Shown in pieces: positions 7,827-15,506 of a DNA stretch of 64,000 nt (positions are counted from its first letter, which is position 1; each line of letters starts with the position of its first letter). The stretch is taken from positions 50,655-114,654 of the forward strand of contig NZ_BCWP01000008.1 in the NCBI RefSeq assembly GCF_001592265.1, given 5' to 3'. Origin of the DNA: Curvibacter delicatus NBRC 14919 (GTDB lineage: Bacteria > Pseudomonadota > Gammaproteobacteria > Burkholderiales > Burkholderiaceae_C). The notes beneath the pieces were generated by a model. It was not told where the DNA came from. It worked only from the letters and a program-made list of their open reading frames with translations, and ran no database searches. Position numbers and translations under genes: made by a program.

Positions 7827-8725
7827 GCAAGGAGCACCCGTCCAGCAACCTTCAGATGATCCCGATCGACAAGATCGAGATCCTCAACCCGCGTGAGCGC
7901 AACAGCCGGATCTTCGATGACATCGTCGGCAACATCAAAAACATCGGCTTGAAGAAGCCGATCACCGTCACGCCCCGCAAGGACGCCGATGGCCAGGAGA
8001 AATTCCTACTGATCTGCGGCGAAGGCCGGCTGAAGGCATTCAAATCCCTGGGCGAGACGACTATCCCGGCCATGGTCGTCAACGTCAGCGACGAAGAAGG
8101 CTTCATCATGAGCCTCGCTGAAAACATCGCCCGCCGCCAGGGCCGGACCTTAGAGTTGCTGGCAGGCATTGAGCAACTGCGCGACCAGGGCTACGACAAA
8201 AAGGCCATCGCCGAGAAGACGGGACTTGGCCAAGACTACGTCTACGGAATCCTGCAGTTGCTCAAGAATGGCGAGGAGCGACTGTTGATCGCTGTGGAAA
8301 GCGGGCGCATCCCTCTCAACGCCGCCCTGGCCATCGCTGGAGCCGGCAGCAACGACAAGGACATCCAGGCTGCCCTGCAAGAGGCGTATGAAAACGGCCA
8401 GTTGCGAGGCAACCACCTGATCCAGGCGCGCAAAGTCATCGAAAAACGTCGATCCCTGGGGCGGACCATTGCCAGGGGAGCGCCGCGCAAAGTGCAGGAT
8501 GTGACCTCTTCCAGCCTGATTCGGACCTACCAGCACGAGGTCGAACGGCAAAAGCTGATGGTCAAAAAGGCGGAATTCGCCCAGCAGCGACTGCTCTTCG
8601 TCGCTGAAGCCATGCGCCAACTCATGGCCAATGAGAATTTCACCAATCTGCTGCGTGCCGAAGGCTTGGACAGTCTGCCCAAGTACATAGCCGAGCGCGT
8701 CTGGCCCGCGGGAGGCGCTGCATGA
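7823..8725 (+). CDS. ParB/RepB-like protein 1 of the recombinase cassette
   Basis: This 300-aa protein has a ParB N-terminal nuclease-like fold (IPIDKIEILNPRERN, then NIGLKKPITVTPR, then ICGEGRLKAFKSLGETTIPAMVV) and the helix-turn-helix region KAIAEKTGLGQDYVYGILQLL. ParB-type proteins bind specific DNA and may hydrolyse CTP. The GEGR motif corresponds to the ParB box (G-E-R-R in classical ParB). No ParA partner is present nearby, so a normal partition role is doubtful. It overlaps the recombinase gene and the second ParB-like gene by 4 bp each. Confidence 0.8.
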   Translation: MSKEHPSSNLQMIPIDKIEILNPRERNSRIFDDIVGNIKNIGLKKPITVTPRKDADGQEKFLLICGEGRLKAFKSLGETTIPAMVVNVSDEEGFIMSLAENIARRQGRTLELLAGIEQLRDQGYDKKAIAEKTGLGQDYVYGILQLLKNGEERLLIAVESGRIPLNAALAIAGAGSNDKDIQAALQEAYENGQLRGNHLIQARKVIEKRRSLGRTIARGAPRKVQDVTSSSLIRTYQHEVERQKLMVKKAEFAQQRLLFVAEAMRQLMANENFTNLLRAEGLDSLPKYIAERVWPAGGAA

Positions 8726-9603
8726 CCCAAAGCAAGCTGGGATTCATCCCAGATCCGATCACGGTGGCCTTTGACAAGTTACTGCCCTCCCGGAAGGCGC
8801 CCGAAGGGCTGATGAGCTCACGCAAGTTCAAACAGATCATCTCGTCCATCGATACCGTGGGTCTGATCGAACCACTGACGATTGCCAAGGAAGACAAGGC
8901 CACCGGCATGCACCTGCTGCTCGATGGACACATCCGGATGCTCGCGTTGCAGGAACTCGGGTTCACCAACGCGCCGTGCCTGATCGCCAAGGACGACGAA
9001 AGCTACACCTACAACAACCGGATCAACCGGCTGTCGACCATCCAGGAGCACTTCATGATCCGGCGCGCCGTCGACCGGGGCGTAACGCCCGAGCGCTTGG
9101 CGAAGTCACTCGAGTTGGACCTGGAGCACATCACCAAGAAGATCAATCTGTTGGACGGGATCTGTGCCGAGGCGGTCCGACTGCTTCGGGACAAGCACTT
9201 CTCGGCCAACTTGAGCCCAGTGCTGCGCAAGCTCAAGCCGACCCGCCAGGTCGAATGCGTCGAACTGATGGTGGCCACCAACAACATCACCGTCTCCTAC
9301 GCCCAAGCACTGCTGGCGGCCACACCACCCAACATGCTGGTCAACGAGGGTGGCGCCAAGAAGGTCAAGGGCGTGACCCCCGATCAAATGGCGAAGATGG
9401 AGCGCGAAATGGCCAACCTGGAAAGCCAGTTCAAGCTGGTCGAGCAGTCCTATGGGCAGGACGTCCTCAACCTGGTTCTGGCCAGGGGCTACCTGACGAA
9501 ACTGCTGGACAACGAGGCCGTGATCCGCTTCTTATCGCAAAACAACCAGGACATCCTGCGAGAGTTTTCTGGGATCGTCCAAGCCACGGCCCTGGACAAG
9601 TAG
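8722..9603 (+). CDS. ParB/RepB-like protein 2 of the recombinase cassette
   Basis: This 293-aa protein is a second ParB-fold member. The N-terminal domain includes VGLIEPLTIAKED, and LLLDGHIRMLALQELG stands in place of the usual GERR box (here DGHIR). The C-terminal half resembles the RepB partition C-terminal family (HFSANLSPVLRKLKPTRQVECVELMVA). It overlaps the previous gene by 4 bp. Two different ParB-like proteins in tandem behind a serine recombinase suggest they act with it, for example as a DNA-binding scaffold, rather than in plasmid segregation. That is inference. Confidence 0.75.
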   Translation: MTQSKLGFIPDPITVAFDKLLPSRKAPEGLMSSRKFKQIISSIDTVGLIEPLTIAKEDKATGMHLLLDGHIRMLALQELGFTNAPCLIAKDDESYTYNNRINRLSTIQEHFMIRRAVDRGVTPERLAKSLELDLEHITKKINLLDGICAEAVRLLRDKHFSANLSPVLRKLKPTRQVECVELMVATNNITVSYAQALLAATPPNMLVNEGGAKKVKGVTPDQMAKMEREMANLESQFKLVEQSYGQDVLNLVLARGYLTKLLDNEAVIRFLSQNNQDILREFSGIVQATALDK

Positions 9604-9606
9604 TGA

Positions 9607-10983
9607 ATGCCGGGGTCGGACATGCACCCAGCGGACGGCGCGGAGCCCGATCAGGGCCAGACCGCAGACGAGTCAACACTCGCCGTTGCGGACGTGGGGT
9701 TGCATCGGAACGCTCCTCACCCACACCGGTCATGTCTGTACGGTCTGGTTGGCGAGGTGGCCTGCGCTGGCGGCGAAGGCACGGAAACTAACCCCTACGC
9801 CATCGCCGCCAATTTCATGGCCTATCTGTCCTGCGCCATTGGCCGCGGGGTCTACTTACCGATCGGCAACACATGGCATCACCCCCGGCTTTTTTGCCTG
9901 CACATTGGCCGATCTGGCCGAGGCCGTAAGGGCGATGCGGTGCAGTTGGTCCTGCGAATCGACCAGGCACTGCGTGGCCTTGACGACAGGCTGGCGCCCC
10001 AGATTCACAGAGGGGGTCTGTCCAGCCGCGAAGGTCTTGTGGCGTTGATGCACGATGGCTACCAGCGAGGCAAACAGGAGGTCCCGGCCATCGATGACAA
10101 AAGACTGTGGGTGGTCGAATCGGAGTTCGCGAATGTGCTGCACCAGGGGCGCCGTGAGGGAAACACACTGTCCGCTGCCCTGCGCGATTGCTGGGATGGC
10201 GTCAGCCTGAAGCCCGCCACAAAGTCCAACCGCATGTACGCCAGCCATCCCCACGTGTGCCTCAGCGGCGCCATCTCGCCCTCGGAGCTGACAGGCATGC
10301 TGACGGCTCGCGAACTGACCAATGGGTTTGCCAATCGGTTCTTGATGATCTGGGCAGAGCGGTCACAAATATTGCCCTTCCCAAAGCCGACACCACAGAC
10401 GATCGTGGACGCTTTGGCCGGTAGGGTAATAGAAGTCCTAAGATTCACAGGGTCCGCCCAGCCAGCTCGCCGAGACCACCTGCGGATGGAGTTGTCCGCC
10501 CAGGCGCAGTGGCGCTACGCCCAGTTGTACCGGACTGACCTCAACGAGGATCAGGGGAGTGAGATCGTCAACGCGATGCTGGAACGGCGTGCGCCGATGC
10601 TGCTGCGCTTGGCCATGCTGTTTGCGTTGACGGACTTGCAAACCCGCATCGACGTGCACCACATCAATGCAGCCATGGCGTGGATGCAGTTCGCCACTGC
10701 ATCTGCGCGATATGTGTTTGTCAGTGCCGCTGACGAGGCGAAGCTTGCACGGGCGCTGGAACTCTCGGCCCGGGTATTGGCATTCTTGCGTGAACGCGGA
10801 CAAGCCACGCGCAGTCAGATCAACTCCGAATGCTTCCGGGGAAAGGTCTCCAAGCCAATGATCGATGCGAGCCTTGAGACACTGCTGGCCAGCACGCCCC
10901 CCAAGATCACCGTGCAGACCGTCGAACGCAACGACGGTGCACCAGGGGCGCCGCTCCGGCTTTATAGCTTGGCGAAAGCTTGA
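9607..10983 (+). CDS. DUF3987-like protein, last gene of the recombinase cassette
   Basis: This 458-aa protein has the DUF3987/YfjI pattern: NPYAIAANFMAYLSCAIGRGVYLPIGN, a GRSGRGRKGDAV segment at the place of a degenerate P-loop, and WVVESEFANVLHQGRREGNTLSAALRDCWDG. Members are often annotated as primase/helicase-like proteins of integrated elements. The canonical GxxxxGK(S/T) is altered here (K is followed by G), so ATP binding is uncertain. It begins 3 bp after the second ParB-like gene and closes the operon. The next 116 bp, before the convergent DUF6527 gene, hold no clear terminator. Confidence 0.65.
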   Translation: MPGSDMHPADGAEPDQGQTADESTLAVADVGLHRNAPHPHRSCLYGLVGEVACAGGEGTETNPYAIAANFMAYLSCAIGRGVYLPIGNTWHHPRLFCLHIGRSGRGRKGDAVQLVLRIDQALRGLDDRLAPQIHRGGLSSREGLVALMHDGYQRGKQEVPAIDDKRLWVVESEFANVLHQGRREGNTLSAALRDCWDGVSLKPATKSNRMYASHPHVCLSGAISPSELTGMLTARELTNGFANRFLMIWAERSQILPFPKPTPQTIVDALAGRVIEVLRFTGSAQPARRDHLRMELSAQAQWRYAQLYRTDLNEDQGSEIVNAMLERRAPMLLRLAMLFALTDLQTRIDVHHINAAMAWMQFATASARYVFVSAADEAKLARALELSARVLAFLRERGQATRSQINSECFRGKVSKPMIDASLETLLASTPPKITVQTVERNDGAPGAPLRLYSLAKA

Positions 10984-11099
10984 TGCACCAGGGGATTTTT
11001 CCGCTGCCCTCGCAGCCCCAGAATCAAAAGCAAGTGCTTGTCTGAACTGTAAATTCGCAGATTTCGCTGATTTAGAGGGCCACGAAAGTGAACTCACAT

Positions 11100-11465
11100 T
11101 TAATGATCAGCGTCTGACGCTGCCTTCTTGCACCACTCTACAGCTCCATTTTTTATCCAAAAGTGGCAGGAGCATGACCGCTGTTGATGAACAGATGGGG
11201 AGAGCGTCGGCCTACCCCAAAAGTCCGTTTCGATCGACCACCGCGGCCGTCGATCCGGGTTGAGCGAAAGCGAAATCTGGACCCCGCAACCGCCTGGACA
11301 GCTCATGCACGCCCACTTCTTGACGCCGGTGTCGGTAACCAACCAAAGTTCGCCGGGCGGCACGGGAGACTTGCCCGGGTGCTGTGCCACCGGAATAACG
11401 AGCAGGTCATAGTCCAGCCAGCCAAGCCAGCGTAGCGCATGTGCAATGAGTAGCTTCATGGGCAT
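11100..11465 (-). CDS. DUF6527 family zinc-site protein of the ubiquitin-like operon
   Basis: This 121-aa protein has the DUF6527 pattern: a cysteine cluster CMSCPGGCG at about residues 53-61, a tryptophan-rich middle, and SCHFWIKNGAVEWC near the end. The conserved cysteines and histidine suggest a metal site. The family is often found beside bacterial E1/E2-like genes. Its role is not established; a substrate, adaptor or effector subunit is possible. Its ATG (11465) overlaps the stop of the JAB-E1 gene by one base (TGATG), so it is the third gene of a coupled operon. Confidence 0.8.
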   Translation of the reverse strand: MPMKLLIAHALRWLGWLDYDLLVIPVAQHPGKSPVPPGELWLVTDTGVKKWACMSCPGGCGVQISLSLNPDRRPRWSIETDFWGRPTLSPSVHQQRSCSCHFWIKNGAVEWCKKAASDADH

Positions 11466-12868
11466 CAGATCACGCCAAGAAATGGGTTGACATCACCGCG
11501 CCCCCACGTCGCCTGGCTGGCACAAACCGGGCACGAGGCGACAGGCCGGCAGGTCATGGAACGATCCTCCACGCGGTCGAACAGGCGAATCCTGTTGTGC
11601 GTCATGCCCTGGGAGCCTCGGAAGCTGGTCAAGCCCTGAATAAGCTCATCGACGGCGGCGCAGGCAATAGCCGTTGTGAACGTGACCACGGCGGGCGCGG
11701 GATCGCCGCCGCCATCCACATACGCTTCCGCCTTACGCCGCTCAAACTCGGCCGGGTCGCTGCGCCGGAGCCCTTCGGCCGCAGCGCGGAGCGGATCGGC
11801 CACCCCAAGACACATGAGACAGGGATTGCCAGGGCGAATCGTCGACACGCGGCCCGTCATGTCGTAGTCCGCGCCGCTGCGTGCCGCGCGCATGCGCAGG
11901 CCTACATCAATCAGCGGGATGCCGTAGTAGTGGGCCAGGCGGTTGAGCATCAACCGCCCCTGATGGTCGTCGGTACAACCGAACAGCACATCGCAGGAGC
12001 GCAGCAGGTCGAGCAGATCAGGGTGGCCGACCCATTCGTTCTTGGTGACGATCTGGGTGCCGAGGCCGGCCGCGCGAATCTCGCGCGCGAGGATGTCCAC
12101 CTTGGCCAGGCCGGCGGCAACGTCCGCGGCACGCGAGCCATGCACGCGGTTGAGGTTGGTGACATCGATGGTGTCTTTGTCCATCAGCCCCAAGAAGCCG
12201 ACACCGAGTCGCGCCAAAAGCATCGCGACAGCACTGCCCGTGCCGCCGCCCCCTACGACGCCGACCCGCAACGCGCGCACGACAGGATTGAACCCGCGGC
12301 CGAAGAGCGCGGCCTGCCGCGCCAGGAACTGCTCTTCATCAGCTGCAGCCACCGTGCGCGCGATCTTGATCTGGCTGCCTACCAGCGAGATCGAGGATGC
12401 CGTGACCGTCTCGCCGGGTGCGATCCAGAGCCTGCCCGCCATAGCGTCATCGCGGCCGAACACCATGCTGGCGAGGCCGGAAACGCCCTTGTTGAACGTC
12501 GTCCGGGCGAGTTCCTCCTCGTTTCGGTCATCCTGGTCAGAGAAGAACGCTGCGTCGCTCGGATGCGTGTGCACCAAGCCCGCAGCCAAGCCGCGTTCCT
12601 TCGCGATGCCGAGAACACGCATGAAGCCGCGGGTGGACCATGTGACATGGACCGGCGATGCCGAGACCATCTCATCGGCCGCGACGGGGATGACCTCGTG
12701 CGAGATCAGCCTGGTGCGAGGTTGGCCCGACCAGGGGTCCGCTGAGATGTCGGCCCTGCCGAAGAGCACATAGGCGGACGCCTCGGCCCCGTTCTCCCTA
12801 TGCAGCAGCGAGCGCAGTGCCGCCTCGTGCGGCTCCAGTAGGACGATGTCCAGAGCAGCCGGCGACAT
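11465..12868 (-). CDS. JAB deubiquitinase-E1 (ThiF) fusion protein
   Basis: This 467-aa protein has two domains. The N-terminal JAB/MPN isopeptidase has a complete JAMM motif (HTHP, six residues, S, two residues, D; about residues 97-110), so it should be an active zinc peptidase. The C-terminal ThiF/E1 domain has a nucleotide-binding loop VGGGGTGSA (about 202-212), the DKDTIDVTNLNR adenylation segment and FGCTDDHQGR. Two CxxC pairs (CLMC about 348, CPVC about 444) likely bind structural zinc. It would adenylate a ubiquitin-like C-terminus and also trim it. I start it at 12868, where ATG overlaps the E2 gene stop by one base. Longer upstream frames are antisense-type, low-complexity sequence. 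Confidence 0.88.
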   Translation of the reverse strand: MSPAALDIVLLEPHEAALRSLLHRENGAEASAYVLFGRADISADPWSGQPRTRLISHEVIPVAADEMVSASPVHVTWSTRGFMRVLGIAKERGLAAGLVHTHPSDAAFFSDQDDRNEEELARTTFNKGVSGLASMVFGRDDAMAGRLWIAPGETVTASSISLVGSQIKIARTVAAADEEQFLARQAALFGRGFNPVVRALRVGVVGGGGTGSAVAMLLARLGVGFLGLMDKDTIDVTNLNRVHGSRAADVAAGLAKVDILAREIRAAGLGTQIVTKNEWVGHPDLLDLLRSCDVLFGCTDDHQGRLMLNRLAHYYGIPLIDVGLRMRAARSGADYDMTGRVSTIRPGNPCLMCLGVADPLRAAAEGLRRSDPAEFERRKAEAYVDGGGDPAPAVVTFTTAIACAAVDELIQGLTSFRGSQGMTHNRIRLFDRVEDRSMTCRPVASCPVCASQATWGRGDVNPFLGVI

Positions 12869-13797
12869 CACTTCGCCTCCGTCAGGGCGTGCTCGATGCG
12901 CTTGAGCATGGTGTGCAGGCCGTCGATGCCCGGGCGCCACGCCGTGTTGTGGCGCGACCAGCGCTGCCAGTTGCGGCCCTGGAATGCGTGGGCCTGGTCG
13001 GCGCAGGTTGGATAGCGCCCCACGCTTTGCAGCGTCAGCCAGGGGTCGCAATAGAACATATCCGGCGCGACATCGGGATAGCCGGGCGGCAGGAGAACGA
13101 GCACGTCCGCGGCGGCATGGGTGAACTTTCCGGCAGGCAGCGGTAGCTGCTTGAAGATGACGCCCGTGTGCGCGCCGTCGCTCACCATCTCGAAGACCAC
13201 GCCATGGCTGCTCAGATAGCGCTCGTCCGCGTCGGGCAGCGCGAGCAGGCCCTCCGTGGTGTCTCGGATCAGCGTGATGAAGTGCTCGATGCCCGGCTTG
13301 CTCAGGTCGATCAGGTCGCCGTCGCGGATCAGGACGTCCTGACCGCCGCCGCGCACTTCGAGGTAAACGTCGTAGGTCTCCGGCGGGACGCCGGCCAGCG
13401 CCTTGAGCACGCGGCCACTGATGCTGGGCTTGCCCCACTCCAGCTGGCGGTCGTCGATCGTGAACTTGAACGCGCGGTCAGTCTGGAAGATGACGAAACG
13501 CTCCGCGCCGCGGGCGCGTAGATCGTAGGTTTCGTCCAGACGCAAGTCCTCAAAGTCGCCGGAGGTCAGGATCGCGTAGACGCTGTGCTCATCGACCGGG
13601 CGCGCGCCGGCGGTCTGGAGGATCTGGCGCGCTGTCGGCACCGGGTCGGCGAGATCGACTTGACGCTCGTGGAGCTGATGGTCCAGGACGACAACCCGAT
13701 AGAGCGCCGCCGCGCGCAGGCTTCGGCCTTCGCGGATCGCCGCGGCGACATCTTCGACATCGGTGCGGTCATCGCCGCTGTGGGTTTGGGTTTGCAT
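12868..13797 (-). CDS. Double ubiquitin-like domain fused to an E2-like domain
   Basis: This 309-aa protein contains two tandem multiubiquitin-type beta-grasp domains, at about residues 32-104 (YRVVVLDHQ to ERFVIF) and 107-176 (FKFTIDDRQ to EHFITL). A prokaryotic E2 family E-like domain follows (about 185-309) with PPGYPDVAPDMFYCDPWL, then WQRWSRH and a C-terminal helix. Cys250 is the best candidate for the E2 thioester residue. The start at 13797 has AAAGG seven bases upstream; an in-frame ATG at 13824 is an alternative. It heads the Ubl operon, and the 286-bp gap upstream likely holds the promoter. The Ubl domains have no free C-terminus, because the E2 follows directly, which is odd for a conjugating system. 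Confidence 0.85.
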   Translation of the reverse strand: MQTQTHSGDDRTDVEDVAAAIREGRSLRAAALYRVVVLDHQLHERQVDLADPVPTARQILQTAGARPVDEHSVYAILTSGDFEDLRLDETYDLRARGAERFVIFQTDRAFKFTIDDRQLEWGKPSISGRVLKALAGVPPETYDVYLEVRGGGQDVLIRDGDLIDLSKPGIEHFITLIRDTTEGLLALPDADERYLSSHGVVFEMVSDGAHTGVIFKQLPLPAGKFTHAAADVLVLLPPGYPDVAPDMFYCDPWLTLQSVGRYPTCADQAHAFQGRNWQRWSRHNTAWRPGIDGLHTMLKRIEHALTEAK

Positions 13798-14083
13798 TTG
13801 ATTGCCTTTCTTGGGGAGCCCCACCTGCGGGATTGCAGGATTTCTGGCCCTCTTACTCAGTCAATCGCAGTCCCAACACAAACCGGAAAGGCCGGTCAAA
13901 CTTTTTCTTGTACCCACTCGCTCGATCGCATCGATAGCGTTCGAGCGCTTCTTACCGGTCTTGGCGCAGACACCGGCTTCGTGAGCTATTCCATTCAGGC
14001 TGACAATGATCGACGCCGGCCGCGACGTTCGCACGGTGCACGCGTTCTGCTTCCCGGCTAACGGCCTAGGTGGCGTCCATCGC

Positions 14084-14677
14084 TCAGTCCGACAACGCCT
14101 TCAGCGTCGCCTGCTGCTCCGGCGTAAGCTGTGAAGTCGCGACCGCCTGGTCGAAGGTGATCTGTTCGCCAATGCTTGGCTTCACACTTGACCGAAGCGC
14201 GGGACCAGAAACCATGCCCGGCGGACCCTGCAGGTATGCGCCTACAGCTTGGACGGTGGTACCCAGCTCCGACGCAAGGTTCTCGATGAATCGGGATGGA
14301 ATGGTGGTGGCACGGATGGCCCGATCGCGCACGCGCATCAGAAAGAGATTGCTGACATCAAGGCTGCGCGCGAGTGATTTGAAGCTGCTGGTATTCAGCT
14401 TGGCGAACGGATTCGCGACCTCTGCGTCGTGCTGCTGGACAGCTCGCTCGAACCGCTGCCAGGCCGTGTCCACCAAGCTGTCCGGCACTTCGGTCGCCGA
14501 AACATCGGCTGCTGGAAGCTCATGAAGCAGATCGATCGAACAATCGACCAACGCGGTCGCATGTTGTGGGTACTCCCTGATGTAGCGCTCAAGCGTCTCC
14601 CGCCCCTGGCTGGGCTCCATAGAGAACGCCATCAGCACAGACTCTTCGTCAGCAGCGAAAGGCTTTGTTGTACTCAT
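14084..14677 (-). CDS. Unknown 197-aa protein, partner of the sigma-like factor
   Basis: I do not recognise a named family. The N-terminus (residues about 5-60) is acidic and helical. The middle (FKSLARSLDVSNLFLMRVRDRAI and then FIENLASELGTTVQAVGAYL) looks like a helix-turn-helix or related helical repressor fold. The ATG overlaps the stop of the sigma-like gene by 4 bp, and it is the last gene of the AAA-protease-sigma operon. Its place behind a sigma factor suggests an anti-sigma factor or co-regulator, possibly a target of the protease; this is inference only. Confidence 0.6.
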   Translation of the reverse strand: MSTTKPFAADEESVLMAFSMEPSQGRETLERYIREYPQHATALVDCSIDLLHELPAADVSATEVPDSLVDTAWQRFERAVQQHDAEVANPFAKLNTSSFKSLARSLDVSNLFLMRVRDRAIRATTIPSRFIENLASELGTTVQAVGAYLQGPPGMVSGPALRSSVKPSIGEQITFDQAVATSQLTPEQQATLKALSD

Positions 14678-15453
14678 GCGTCACCCTGCAGAACAGTCTT
14701 GAGGGTCTTGTACGCGCGGTCGCGGCGATTGCGTACGGTTCTCTCATCGCACTGGAGCATCTTCGCGATAGTCATGATGTTGGGGTCCTTCGAGTCGATC
14801 TGGAAGCCTTGCTGCAGCAATCCCACGACCCGTTTCTGATCGTCTGGTAATGCATCAATCGCGGCGCTCAACTCCAACCGGAAAGCTGGGTCGTCAATTT
14901 TCTGTGGGTCCCCTCCCAGGAAGTCGGCCGCCGCCTCCTCGACCTCCCGAGAAATCTCCTGACCCGCTTCTCCATCCGCGGCCAGAGGTTCTGTGAGTAC
15001 CGACAAGGGGCCAATCTGCCGCAGCACAGATTTCCGGAATCTGGCGAACGCCAGATCAAACCGCACCTCAAAGAAGTCCAGCATGACGAAACGGCCGTTG
15101 CAGTCCTTGGCGATTCGCTCTGCGAATCGGCCCATGATCTCATCTCGAATGCCTTGCGCCCCGGCCATGCGGGAGTCCGAAACCGTTGCAATCAAAGACT
15201 GCCCGACTCGCTTCATGAGCACTCCGAAAATCTGCTTGAACTCGTTCTTTGAGCCCGTCGCGTGGGCGCGCCGCAGAAAATACGTCAGCGCCTCCGACGG
15301 CACATAGCCCGTACTCTTCCTCGATCCAATGGCAAAGGCCTGCAGGCGGGCCGAGGCATCAAGCGACTCCAGCTTTGTTAAGCAGGCCTCAATCTCGGGC
15401 GGCCGATTGAACGGAGACCCGTGTCTGTCTCTGCTCTTCAACGGTTCCGGCAT
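14674..15453 (-). CDS. Sigma-70-like transcription factor of the protease/AAA operon
   Basis: This 259-aa protein ends in a sigma region-4-like domain (about 195-255): AIDALPDDQKRVVGLLQQGF, then NIMTIAKMLQCDERTVRNRRDRAYKTL. The middle (about 110-150) resembles region 2 of divergent ECF-type factors, with aromatic residues in FFEVRFDLAFARFRKSVL. It begins 53 bp after the protease gene and overlaps the 197-aa gene by 4 bp. It is likely a specialised sigma factor that switches on defence genes. Which promoters it uses is unknown. A sigma factor controlled by a protease would parallel regulated-proteolysis circuits. Confidence 0.7.
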   Translation of the reverse strand: MPEPLKSRDRHGSPFNRPPEIEACLTKLESLDASARLQAFAIGSRKSTGYVPSEALTYFLRRAHATGSKNEFKQIFGVLMKRVGQSLIATVSDSRMAGAQGIRDEIMGRFAERIAKDCNGRFVMLDFFEVRFDLAFARFRKSVLRQIGPLSVLTEPLAADGEAGQEISREVEEAAADFLGGDPQKIDDPAFRLELSAAIDALPDDQKRVVGLLQQGFQIDSKDPNIMTIAKMLQCDERTVRNRRDRAYKTLKTVLQGDA

Positions 15454-15506
15454 CGATCTCCTCCGTGTCGTCAGTCCGTCCTATGCCTGCTCTACTTCGC
15501 TCGCGG

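Noticed and set aside
12869..13438. Longer N-terminus for the JAB-E1 protein
   Set aside because: The additional residues are Arg/Ala/Pro-rich shadow sequence opposite the Ubl-E2 gene; the ATG at 12868 is coupled to that gene's stop.
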